Of a stretch of DNA of 64,000 nucleotides, positions 34,897 to 43,094 are shown one piece after another. Below the pieces are notes generated by a model. The model did no database searches. It was not told the DNA's origin and saw only the letters and a program-made list of their open reading frames with translations. The stretch is taken from assembly GCF_965249985.1 (NCBI RefSeq), contig NZ_OZ252280.1. The stretch is one strand, 5' to 3'. The stretch's first letter is position 1, and every line of letters starts with the position of its first letter. The position numbers were made by a program, and so were the translations under genes. Source of the stretch: Algiphilus sp022763315. Lineage in GTDB: Bacteria; Pseudomonadota; Gammaproteobacteria; Nevskiales; Nevskiaceae.

Positions 34897-35402
34897 GCGC
34901 CATGCCCCCTCGTCCGATTCCATCCCGCCGGTGGTGGTCGGGTACCCGCCGCATGCAGTCGGGTGCGTCGGTCGTCGAATTCGCCTTCGTTTTTCCTATC
35001 CTCTTCATGTTGATCTACGGCGCAGTGGTGTACAGCTACGTCTTCGTGATCAACGAGTCCATCCACTACGCCGCAAAGACCGCGGCCGAGTCGGCGGTGC
35101 GCGTCGATCCGCAGGCAGCGGACTACGAGACCCTGGTGCGCAGCACCGCGCGCAATGCGGCAAGCAACACGCTGGCGTGGATGCCGGTATCCCAGCGGGC
35201 GCGTTTCGCGGATCAGGAGGATGATCTATTCGGAACGGTCACCATTGAAGAGATCGATGGCAATCAGGTGGTGCGCGTCGTACTGAATTTCGACGTGAGC
35301 GAATCCTCACCCGCCATTTTTCCAGTCATCAGCCTGCCACTCGTCGGCGACGTGCCACCCCTGCCCGCGCGCATGCAAGCGTCGGCGGTGGCGTTACTCT
35401 AG
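34893..35402 (+). CDS. tadE: TadE-like pseudopilin
   Basis: 169-residue protein with a TadE-type N-terminus (RMQSGASVVEFAFVFPILF), one membrane span and a periplasmic domain. TadE-type pseudopilins are minor components of the Flp machine. Start chosen at GTG 34893, which overlaps the peptidase stop; the other in-frame starts (34887, 34902) change little. Only one TadE-like gene sits at this position; the second TadE/G-type protein is the distal TadG at 43095. Confidence 0.85.
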   Translation: MSAMPPRPIPSRRWWSGTRRMQSGASVVEFAFVFPILFMLIYGAVVYSYVFVINESIHYAAKTAAESAVRVDPQAADYETLVRSTARNAASNTLAWMPVSQRARFADQEDDLFGTVTIEEIDGNQVVRVVLNFDVSESSPAIFPVISLPLVGDVPPLPARMQASAVALL

Positions 35403-35432
35403 TATTCGCGGCATCAGGCACAAGGGGAAAAC

Positions 35433-36401
35433 ATGAGCAGTACGGCTCTAAAAATCGCGGCAGTGGTGACCGTGCTGCTTGCCATCATCCTGGCGGTGGT
35501 TGCCTTCCAGATGACGCGCAGCTACACGCAGCCCCCGACCGCACCGCCGAGTGTTCCCGAGCAAAGCGATGCCCAGGCGACGGAAAACGAAGAGCGCTTT
35601 CCGGAAGCCGTGGTTGCCGTGGCTCCGCTGGCGGCTTACGAGCCGATCCAGCCCGATCAGGTGCGCATTGCCCCAGTGGCGGTGAGGACCGAAGAACAGT
35701 TCAATAGCATCCAGGATGTCGTGAATCGCATTCCGCTGGTTGACGTGGATGCGGGCGCGCCGGTCACCGGCCGCCACTTCAAGGACGCCAACGAGCTGGC
35801 GCGGATCGTGCCTCCCGGGCACAAGGCCATGTCGCTGGAAGTCAACGATGTCATTGCCGTCGGCGGTTTCCTGCGGCCAGGCGACATCGTCGATGTGCTG
35901 GTGTATCTCCGCGGTGGCTCGGATATCGAGGCAGTGCAGGCGCGGATCCTTCTCCAGAAGGTGCGCGTGCTCGCCCTGGAAGACCGCATCGTCGATCGCC
36001 CTGAAGGCGTCCAGGACGACCGCGAAGAGGACCGCCGGCGTCGGCAACGGACGGTGGTGCTGGCCGTTCCCGACGACAAGACCACACGTTTGATGCTCGG
36101 GTCCAGTTTGGGCGAGGTGCGTCTGGCGATGCACGGTCAGGTACCCGAAGTGGCGCAGCTGGATGCGCTCGCAGACGATGCCCTGCCGGCCACGGCCGAA
36201 GGCACTGCAGATGCCGCTCAAGCACCGCAACAAGTTGCGCAACCGGAAGAGCAGCCCGCCGACGGGGCGGCCGATCTCCCGCTCACAGCGGCACAGCTGT
36301 CGAGTGTGGAAGCCGCCAAGAAGAAGGCGCAGCAATCGCGCGCGCCACGCCACCGCATCTACGTCTACCGTGGCGCCGATGTCGAGACGGTATACGACTG
36401 A
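35433..36401 (+). CDS. cpaB: Flp pilus assembly protein CpaB/RcpC
   Basis: 322-residue protein with one N-terminal membrane span (about 8-28), an SAF/beta-clip domain (about 60-125) and an RcpC-type domain (about 130-220). The C-terminus is acidic/Gln-rich, then basic. It is thought to sit in the periplasm and support the secretin channel. AGGGG ribosome site before the ATG. Stop and the nearest in-frame ATG of the secretin gene share a base. Confidence 0.9.
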   Translation: MSSTALKIAAVVTVLLAIILAVVAFQMTRSYTQPPTAPPSVPEQSDAQATENEERFPEAVVAVAPLAAYEPIQPDQVRIAPVAVRTEEQFNSIQDVVNRIPLVDVDAGAPVTGRHFKDANELARIVPPGHKAMSLEVNDVIAVGGFLRPGDIVDVLVYLRGGSDIEAVQARILLQKVRVLALEDRIVDRPEGVQDDREEDRRRRQRTVVLAVPDDKTTRLMLGSSLGEVRLAMHGQVPEVAQLDALADDALPATAEGTADAAQAPQQVAQPEEQPADGAADLPLTAAQLSSVEAAKKKAQQSRAPRHRIYVYRGADVETVYD

Positions 36402-36451
36402 TGCCCTGCCAAACCATCCAGGCACCGTCCGTGCACTCCAAGGGCACAAGC

Positions 36452-37801
36452 ATGATGAACCGATTGTCGTTCACGCCACTCCTCCTTGCCGGCCTGCTCT
36501 ACCTCGCATCGGTGAGTGCGCTGCAGGCCGCTGACGTTCACTATCGCAGCGGCTTTGAGGTCGAGAACGGCACCCATGAATTGCTGCGGCGCGAACGCGC
36601 AGTGGTGCGAGTGGCAGTGGGCGACCCCGAAATCGCCGCCGTCAATGTGATCAATCGCAAGGAACTGCTGGTGACCGGTCGCAAGCTGGGCGAAACCAGC
36701 CTGCTGATCTGGCCCGAGGGTAATCGTGAGCCTGAGCGTCTTCTGCTGCGCGTTGTCCCCATCGCATCGGCGCAGGGCGCGCCGGATGCGGAATTGGCGG
36801 GGGCGGCCATTCGGCCTGGAGTTGGACTGTCGGGGCCGCTGCCCAACGTCCTGGCGCACCGCCGTGCGCGCGCGCAGGCCGGTCAGGGCATGGAAGAGGA
36901 CGCGCTCAATGACACCAGCCGGGTCACGCTTGAGACGCAGGTGCTGACCGAAATCAAAATTGCCGAAGTCAGCCGCCGTACCGCGCAGCGCTACGGTTTC
37001 AATTTTTCGCGTGGGATCGGTGACACAACTGCCTCGATTGTCACGCCAGGCGGACTCAATGGGGTGAGCAACACACCCAACGGCTTCGCGCTGGACTCTG
37101 GTTTCGTTCCGTTGTCCAATGCCTTCAACCTTGTGCTCGGCGATGCCGCCAACAACGTGCTGGGCGTGCTCAGCGTGCTGGAATCCAAGGGCATGGCGCG
37201 CACCCTGGCCGAACCCAGCCTGACAGCAACCAGCGGCCAGACGGCAAGTTTTCTCGCCGGTGGCGAATTCCCCGTACCGGTGTCTCAGGGTGGCGCCACC
37301 GCGGGGGGCATCACGGTCGAGTTCAAGGAATTCGGTGTCCGTCTCAATCTCACGCCCACGGTTCTCTCCAAGGATCGCATCGCCTTGAAGGTCGCGCCTG
37401 AGGTCAGCGAACTCGATTTCACCGCAGGCATCCAGATCAGCGGGACCAGCGTTCCGGCGCTGGTCACGCGTCGCACGGATACCTCGGTCGAACTCGGCAA
37501 CGGCGAGAGCTTCGTCATCTCCGGCCTGGTGAGTTCCACCCAAGTCAATGATCTGGACAAGGTGCCATGGCTCGGCGATGTGCCGATTCTGGGCGCCTTT
37601 TTCAAATCCGCCGAACGGCGCAACGAGGAACGCGAGCTCATCATGGTGGTGACGCCGCATCTGGTGCGTCCGCTGGGCGCCAACGCCCAGTTGCCGAGAC
37701 TGCCCGGCAGCAAAGAAGATCGCTACGACCCGCGCTTTGACCAACTGTTCTTCCAGGAAACCGGGGAGTTTGATCAGTCCAGTTTCGGTTTTTCCCGCTG
37801 A
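36452..37801 (+). CDS. cpaC: Tad secretin RcpA/CpaC
   Basis: Outer-membrane secretin pore of the Flp pilus. 449 residues with a signal peptide (MMNRLSFTPLLLAG...LQA), a pilus-assembly N-domain (about 30-100, including INRKELLVTGRKLGETSL) and a secretin domain (about 165-430, VPWLGDVPILGAFF near 395). Start 36452 is preferred because the signal peptide begins there; ATG 36401 would add a non-hydrophobic leader. No pilotin (RcpB) gene follows. Confidence 0.93.
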   Translation: MMNRLSFTPLLLAGLLYLASVSALQAADVHYRSGFEVENGTHELLRRERAVVRVAVGDPEIAAVNVINRKELLVTGRKLGETSLLIWPEGNREPERLLLRVVPIASAQGAPDAELAGAAIRPGVGLSGPLPNVLAHRRARAQAGQGMEEDALNDTSRVTLETQVLTEIKIAEVSRRTAQRYGFNFSRGIGDTTASIVTPGGLNGVSNTPNGFALDSGFVPLSNAFNLVLGDAANNVLGVLSVLESKGMARTLAEPSLTATSGQTASFLAGGEFPVPVSQGGATAGGITVEFKEFGVRLNLTPTVLSKDRIALKVAPEVSELDFTAGIQISGTSVPALVTRRTDTSVELGNGESFVISGLVSSTQVNDLDKVPWLGDVPILGAFFKSAERRNEERELIMVVTPHLVRPLGANAQLPRLPGSKEDRYDPRFDQLFFQETGEFDQSSFGFSR

Positions 37802-37813
37802 CGGGCGCCGACG

Positions 37814-39016
37814 ATGAAGACGCAGGGTGTGGTGATCGCGGATGATCCGGTCTTCGTCAACTGGCTGCAGAATGGTGTCGGTAGCGCGGCGGAGTTCACG
37901 CTCGTGCGGGCAGCCAGTACCGAAGACCTCGTCGAGCGCGTCAGCAATATTGGCCGCATGGATGTGGCCTGCTTTGAATTTTCCGCGGCCAATCAGGACA
38001 CGCGCGCGCGTCTGGTAGAGGCTTTCATCGACCGTTTTCCCGATGTCCCGGTGGTGGGCATGGGCGCTGACGGCGCACAGGATGTCGTGCTTTCGGCCAT
38101 GCGCAGCGGTGCGCGCGACTTCTTTGTCTTACAGCGCGACGACGCGTATCTGCCCAATCTGCTGTCCAAAGTTCTGCGCCGCTCGCTGGGCAGCGGACCG
38201 CGACCACAGCATGGCGCGCAAGGCAAGGTGGTGAGCGTGTTTTCCGCGGCAGCCTATGAGGGAACGGCCTTCGCGGCCGAGCACCTCGCCCTTCGCTTTC
38301 TTGAGCGTAAGCTCGATGGCGAGCGCGGCCTGCTGCTTGATCTGTCGGCGCCGCCGGGTGCGGCCTCGGTCTTCCTGAATCTGCATCCTTCCTACACCCT
38401 GCTCGACGCGGTGCAGGATGTGTATCGCTGCGATCAGACCCTGGTGGATACCGCCTTCGCACGCCACGGCAGCGGGTTGTACGTGCTGACCCTGCCGGAG
38501 GAGCGCATTGGCTTCCCCAGGCTGGAAGGCGAAGAGCTGGTCAAGCTGCTCGAAGTCCTGCGCACCCTCTTCGGATTCATCGTGGTGGCGATGGACGGCC
38601 ATGTCGGTTCGGAAACCATTGCCGACCTGCTCGCCTTGTGCGAGAGCAGCCTGCTCATCACGGATCAGTCGATTCTCAAATCGCGCCACAGTAAGTATCT
38701 GCTGCGCGAACTGCGCTTGCACGACGGCGCGCTCAACCACACCCGGCTGGTGGTCGACAACTACCAACGCCGTTTCGGCTTGGAGGGCGAGAATCTGGCG
38801 CAGCTGTTGGAGCTGCCGCTGGCCGGCACCCTGAGTGGTCAACCCTTGAACCGGGTACAGGCCATGAACTCCGGGGAACCCCTGTCGGTGATTGCGCCCA
38901 AGGATCCGTATCTTCGGGAAATCGAGGAACTGGCGGATCTGTTGTGGGGTGGAAGCAGCATCGGAGCGCCGGAGGCCAGGGGGGGCTTGTTCGCGCGCTG
39001 GCTCGGTAAGTCATGA
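37814..39016 (+). CDS. tadZ: TadZ/CpaE-like localisation ATPase with degenerate Walker A
   Basis: 400-residue protein with a receiver-like N-terminal domain (about 1-125) and a ParA/MinD-like domain (about 137-385). The deviant Walker A that would read KGGxGKT is VFSAAAYEGTAF, lacking both lysines, so ATP hydrolysis is doubtful; atypical TadZ proteins are known in other Tad systems. Family role: places the Tad machine at the cell pole. Stop overlaps tadA in ATGA. Confidence 0.88.
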   Translation: MKTQGVVIADDPVFVNWLQNGVGSAAEFTLVRAASTEDLVERVSNIGRMDVACFEFSAANQDTRARLVEAFIDRFPDVPVVGMGADGAQDVVLSAMRSGARDFFVLQRDDAYLPNLLSKVLRRSLGSGPRPQHGAQGKVVSVFSAAAYEGTAFAAEHLALRFLERKLDGERGLLLDLSAPPGAASVFLNLHPSYTLLDAVQDVYRCDQTLVDTAFARHGSGLYVLTLPEERIGFPRLEGEELVKLLEVLRTLFGFIVVAMDGHVGSETIADLLALCESSLLITDQSILKSRHSKYLLRELRLHDGALNHTRLVVDNYQRRFGLEGENLAQLLELPLAGTLSGQPLNRVQAMNSGEPLSVIAPKDPYLREIEELADLLWGGSSIGAPEARGGLFARWLGKS

Positions 39017-40233
39017 AGCAGGACACCGTTCGATCCGACCATTTTCGGCTCTCGGATCAGTATCAGGAGCTGAAGTCCAGCCTGCATCGCTATTTGATCC
39101 AACTGATCGAGGAGCGAGATCTCGACTTCGATAGCTGGTCTGCGGAGCGCGTCGATCGATTCGTGACGGACCAGGTGCGGCGCTACGTTGTGGATCAGCG
39201 CCTGCCGGTCAATGCGCGCGAAACCGAGTGGCTGGCGCGCGATGCGCGCGACGAGTTGGTCGGCTTCGGGCCGCTGCAGGAACTGGTCGATGACGATTCG
39301 GTCAACGATATCGTCGTCAATGGGCCCAATCGCGTCTTCGTCGAACGCAATGGCGTGCTGGAGTCGGTTGCGATCCGCTTTGCCAATGACGCCCATGTGC
39401 TGCGCGTCATCCAGCGCATTCTGTCTCCGCTCGGGCGTCGCGTGGATGAATCCACGCCCATGGTCGACGCCCGCCTCGCCGACGGCTCGCGCGTCAACGC
39501 CATCATCCCGCCCATCGCGCTCGATGGACCCTGTCTGTCGATCCGGAAATTTCGCAAGCACGCGCTCACCTCAGAAGACCTCATCCAGTCAGGAACGGTG
39601 ACCCGCGCGGTTGTCGACTTTCTCAGCGAGCGCGTGCGCAACCGGATCAATACCCTCATTCTCGGCGGCACCGGCTCCGGCAAGACCACCTTCCTGAATT
39701 TGTTGTCGCAATGGATTCCGGAGGTGGAACGCATCGTCACCGTCGAGGACGCGGCCGAACTGCGTCTGGAGCACCCGCACGTCGTGCGCCTCGAGACGCG
39801 CCCCCCCAATCTGGAAGGCAGCCGCGCCGTCACAGCGCGGGACCTGGTGCGCAACGCACTGCGTATGCGCCCGGACCGCATCATCGTGGGCGAGGTGCGC
39901 GGCGACGAAGTACTCGACATGCTGCAGGCGATGAATACCGGGCACGATGGATCGATGACGACCATCCATGCCAATGGCATCGACGACGCCATCCACCGCC
40001 TTGAGATGCTCGCCGGATTCGCCGGCTATTCCGGCAGCGAGGTGACCTTGCGTGGTCAGATCGTGTCCGGCGTGGAGTTGCTGATCCATGTCAGCCGCCT
40101 TCCGCACGGCGCACGAAAAGTCATGGCGGTGGCAGAAGTGGAAGGGCTGCGCGACGGTGAAGTGCAGTTGCGTCATCTCTTTCGTTTTGATCCGGCGGCG
40201 GACACCATTCTCGATCTTCGGGAGGCTTCATGA
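39013..40233 (+). CDS. tadA: Tad secretion ATPase TadA/CpaF
   Basis: Hexameric VirB11/PulE-family ATPase that powers Flp pilus assembly and retraction. 406 residues with Walker A GGTGSGKT near 218, an Asp box (VTVEDAAELRL), Walker B region (RPDRIIVGEVRG) and His box (HDGSMTTIHAN). N-terminal all-alpha domain about 1-100. Coupled by ATGA overlaps to both neighbours. Confidence 0.96.
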   Translation: MKQDTVRSDHFRLSDQYQELKSSLHRYLIQLIEERDLDFDSWSAERVDRFVTDQVRRYVVDQRLPVNARETEWLARDARDELVGFGPLQELVDDDSVNDIVVNGPNRVFVERNGVLESVAIRFANDAHVLRVIQRILSPLGRRVDESTPMVDARLADGSRVNAIIPPIALDGPCLSIRKFRKHALTSEDLIQSGTVTRAVVDFLSERVRNRINTLILGGTGSGKTTFLNLLSQWIPEVERIVTVEDAAELRLEHPHVVRLETRPPNLEGSRAVTARDLVRNALRMRPDRIIVGEVRGDEVLDMLQAMNTGHDGSMTTIHANGIDDAIHRLEMLAGFAGYSGSEVTLRGQIVSGVELLIHVSRLPHGARKVMAVAEVEGLRDGEVQLRHLFRFDPAADTILDLREAS

Positions 40234-41165
40234 GTCAGCTCGCCTCCATTGGCCTCTTCCTGGCCGCGGTGGCGGCCGTTTTTGGCGCCATGCTGCTGTG
40301 GACCCGCGCCCGCACGCGCGAACGGCAGGAAGATGTGCTGATGCGGCTGCGTGCGGGTGACGACGCGATCATCGCAGCCAGCGGATTCGGCGAAGACCAG
40401 ACCATTTCCAATCCGGTGCTGCGCTGGGCGTGTCATCTGGTCTGGCGGACCGGTGCGGAAACCGAGCCCGCCATGGTGGCGCGATGGATGATCGCCTTCG
40501 CGCTGCTGGTACCCATCGCCTTGGTCCTGATGGGCGTGCTGGCGGGATTGGTCGCCATCGGCATCGTGCTGGTCATGACCTGGGCGGTGCTCTCCCGTCA
40601 GGCCGCGCGGCAGCGGGCACGGATCATCGAGCAGTTGCCGGATTTTCTGGAAAGCGTCGCGCGCGTACTGTCCGCCGGCAATTCCCTGGAAGAGGCACTG
40701 ATTTCTGCGGCGCAGGAATCCAATGAACCGCTGCGGGGGCTTTTTGTCAGTGTCGGGCGTCAGGTGCGCCTGGGCGCATCAGTGGAAGGGGTGTTAGCCG
40801 ACATGGCGGATATCCACCGCATCCGCGACCTCCGCGTGATGGCCATGGCGGCGTCGATCAATCGCAAGTACGGCGGAAGCCTGCGCGAGATCTTCCGTAG
40901 TCTGGTGCAAGCCATCCGCTCTCGCGACATGGCGGCGCGGGAATTGCGCGCGCTGACCGCTGAAACCCGCTTCTCTGCGGTGGTACTCGCCGTGATTCCC
41001 GTGGGACTGATGCTCTACATCCTGGCGCGCAACCCCGAGTACTACACCACGATGTGGACCGATACCGGAGGGCGCTACATGCTGATCGGCTCGGCATTGC
41101 TGCAGGCGGCGGGCGTCTTTGTCATCTGGCGCATGCTTTCAAGGGTGCAGGAGGGCGACGCATGA
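40230..41165 (+). CDS. tadB: Tad inner-membrane platform protein TadB
   Basis: 311-residue T2SSF-type membrane protein: an N-terminal span, two central spans (about 85-125) and two C-terminal spans (about 250-305), with a cytoplasmic four-helix domain (SVARVLSAGNSLEEAL). It forms the inner-membrane platform with TadC. ATG overlaps the tadA stop. Confidence 0.94.
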   Translation: MSQLASIGLFLAAVAAVFGAMLLWTRARTRERQEDVLMRLRAGDDAIIAASGFGEDQTISNPVLRWACHLVWRTGAETEPAMVARWMIAFALLVPIALVLMGVLAGLVAIGIVLVMTWAVLSRQAARQRARIIEQLPDFLESVARVLSAGNSLEEALISAAQESNEPLRGLFVSVGRQVRLGASVEGVLADMADIHRIRDLRVMAMAASINRKYGGSLREIFRSLVQAIRSRDMAARELRALTAETRFSAVVLAVIPVGLMLYILARNPEYYTTMWTDTGGRYMLIGSALLQAAGVFVIWRMLSRVQEGDA

Positions 41166-42094
41166 GCCAGGCCCTGCTTCCGATTTTTGTCGCAGCGGCA
41201 TTGTTCATCACCATTCTGGCCGTGGGGCTGAGCGCCTTGCTGTTCCTCCGGGCACGCCAGGAACGGCGGCTGCGGCGGCGCCTGGTGGCGGACGAGCCCA
41301 GTGCGGGCCCAATGGACGCGCGCTCGGACGGGCTGATCAGCGACCTGGCTGACAGCGGCCGCGCCATTGAACGGCTGGTCGATACCGACAATGAGACCCC
41401 GCGACTGCTCGTCCAGGCCGGATGGCGGCAGAGCCGGGAGCAGAGCCTTTACTACTTGGCGCAGTTGCTGGTGCCCGTAATTGCTGCGCTGATCGCAGCG
41501 GCTTTCTGGTTGGGGAAACCGGCCGAGGCGTCCAATCTCAATTACCTGATGTACTTCCTCATGGCGGTCATTGCCGGTTTGTTGGCGCCGCGCTTCTATT
41601 TGCGGCGTCGTGCCGAAGCTCGGCGCGAACGTATTGCAGGTGAAGTACCGTTGTTCATCCATCTGCTTGTGCTCCTGTTCGAGGCGGGGCTGTCGACGCG
41701 TCAGGCTCTGTCCAGCCTGGTGCGCGAGGGACGCGGCACACTGCCGGAACTGAACCGTGAATTCGCCGTCGTGACACGACAGCTCGACGCGGGCGGTGAT
41801 TCCACGGAGGTATTGCGTAACCTTGAGCAGGCGCTGCAGGTGTCCGACCTCGGAAACGTGCTCGGTGTACTGCGTCAGGTCGATCGCTACGGCGGTGAGG
41901 TGCGTGAGCCACTGATGGAGACCCTGGCCAATCTCGAAGAGCGACGCACCATGGACATGCGCGAGAAGGTGAATGCCACGTCCGGCCGGATGACCGTGGT
42001 CATGGTGTTGTTCTTCTTTCCGGCGCTGCTGATCTTCGTGGCCGGACCGGCCTTTGTTTCCGTGATCAAGGCCTTGGGTAATGTCGCCGGCTAG
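41162..42094 (+). CDS. tadC: Tad inner-membrane platform protein TadC
   Basis: 310-residue paralogue of TadB with the T2SSF domain (LFEAGLSTRQALSSLVREG near 190) and membrane spans near 8-30, 100-150 and 275-305. Start 41162 overlaps the tadB stop in ATGA; an in-frame ATG further upstream is inside tadB. Overlaps tadD by 14 bases. Confidence 0.94.
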   Translation: MSQALLPIFVAAALFITILAVGLSALLFLRARQERRLRRRLVADEPSAGPMDARSDGLISDLADSGRAIERLVDTDNETPRLLVQAGWRQSREQSLYYLAQLLVPVIAALIAAAFWLGKPAEASNLNYLMYFLMAVIAGLLAPRFYLRRRAEARRERIAGEVPLFIHLLVLLFEAGLSTRQALSSLVREGRGTLPELNREFAVVTRQLDAGGDSTEVLRNLEQALQVSDLGNVLGVLRQVDRYGGEVREPLMETLANLEERRTMDMREKVNATSGRMTVVMVLFFFPALLIFVAGPAFVSVIKALGNVAG

Positions 42095-42788
42095 GCCACG
42101 CATGCGAGTGGTGGCCTACGCTCTGAGTGCTGCCTGGTCGGTCACGGCCTGCAGTGGGAGCGGTTTCGTGCAGGAAGTGGAGCGCGCAACCGAGCTCCGC
42201 GGTACCGAACAGTCGGATGAGGCGGTCTATCGCGATCTGATTGCGCAATTGCTTCAGCAAGAAAAGTACTACGCCGCCCTGGCGCACATCGAGGAGCATC
42301 AGCGCAGCCTTGGTGCCGACCCCCGGCTGTCCTTGTACGAAGCCCGCGCGCTGTACGGCCTGCGCCTGGACGGTCAGGCCAAGGCAATCTTCCTGACGCT
42401 GCGCGATACCGCCTATGGTGCCGAGGCGCATCACGGTCTCGGCCTGATCGACGCCCGCGATGCCGAGCTGCAACAGGCGATCGAACACTTCATCCTGGCC
42501 GTTCGCGCCCGGCCGACCAACGTCGCCATGCGCAATGACCTCGGCTTTGCGCTGTTGCGCGCCGGTCGTACCGAGGACGCCCGCCTGCAACTGTCAACGG
42601 CGTTGGAGTTGGAGCCGAGCAACCAGCGGGCGCGTACCAACCTCATGCTGCTCATGCTGATCCGGGGAGAGGAGCAGTCGGCGCGTCAGTTGGCGGAGTC
42701 CGTGGGCATGACCGACAGCGAATTGACGCAACTGCGCGATCAGGCGGAACGCCTGCGCGCCACCATCGTTCCATCGACAGGAGGCTAG
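42081..42788 (+). CDS. tadD: TadD-like TPR lipoprotein
   Basis: 235-residue protein with a lipoprotein signal (SVTAC; Cys24 from this start) and several TPR repeats (about 60-215, AEAHHGLGLIDARD, NDLGFALLRAGRTEDA). Lipoproteins of this type help secretin assembly. ATG 42102 gives a shorter signal peptide and is also possible. The first start lies inside the tadC 3' end. Confidence 0.88.
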   Translation: MSPARPRMRVVAYALSAAWSVTACSGSGFVQEVERATELRGTEQSDEAVYRDLIAQLLQQEKYYAALAHIEEHQRSLGADPRLSLYEARALYGLRLDGQAKAIFLTLRDTAYGAEAHHGLGLIDARDAELQQAIEHFILAVRARPTNVAMRNDLGFALLRAGRTEDARLQLSTALELEPSNQRARTNLMLLMLIRGEEQSARQLAESVGMTDSELTQLRDQAERLRATIVPSTGG

Positions 42789-42790
42789 AG

Positions 42791-43081
42791 ATGCCCCGTT
42801 TCCCCATTCGATTCACCCTTTTCGCCGTGCTGAGTACGCTGTGGGCTGCCAGCCCCGCCCTCGCGCAAGAGGCAAGCGCACGGGACCAGACATCCGCACG
42901 CTTCGGTCAAGACACGCGGGACTGGGTGCAATTGCAGGTCAGCGGCGATGCCGCGGAAGGCCCACCGCCCGGCTTCAGCGCGGAGATTGCCGACCGCGTG
43001 TGGAAGCGCTACCGCAAGAGCTTCGAGAACGAGATTCCGGAGTCCTTCGAGCGGGAGAGCTTTGCCGAAGGCCAGCGCTAG
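42791..43081 (+). CDS. DUF3613 small exported protein of Tad locus
   Basis: 96-residue protein with a cleavable signal peptide (ending SPALAQ) and a DUF3613 domain: WVQLQVSGDAAEG, then WKRYRKSFENEIPESF. The family is found in Tad loci of proteobacteria but has no known function. AGGAGG ribosome site precedes the ATG, which is two bases after tadD. Confidence 0.8.
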   Translation: MPRFPIRFTLFAVLSTLWAASPALAQEASARDQTSARFGQDTRDWVQLQVSGDAAEGPPPGFSAEIADRVWKRYRKSFENEIPESFERESFAEGQR

Positions 43082-43094
43082 CCGGCAGACGTCC

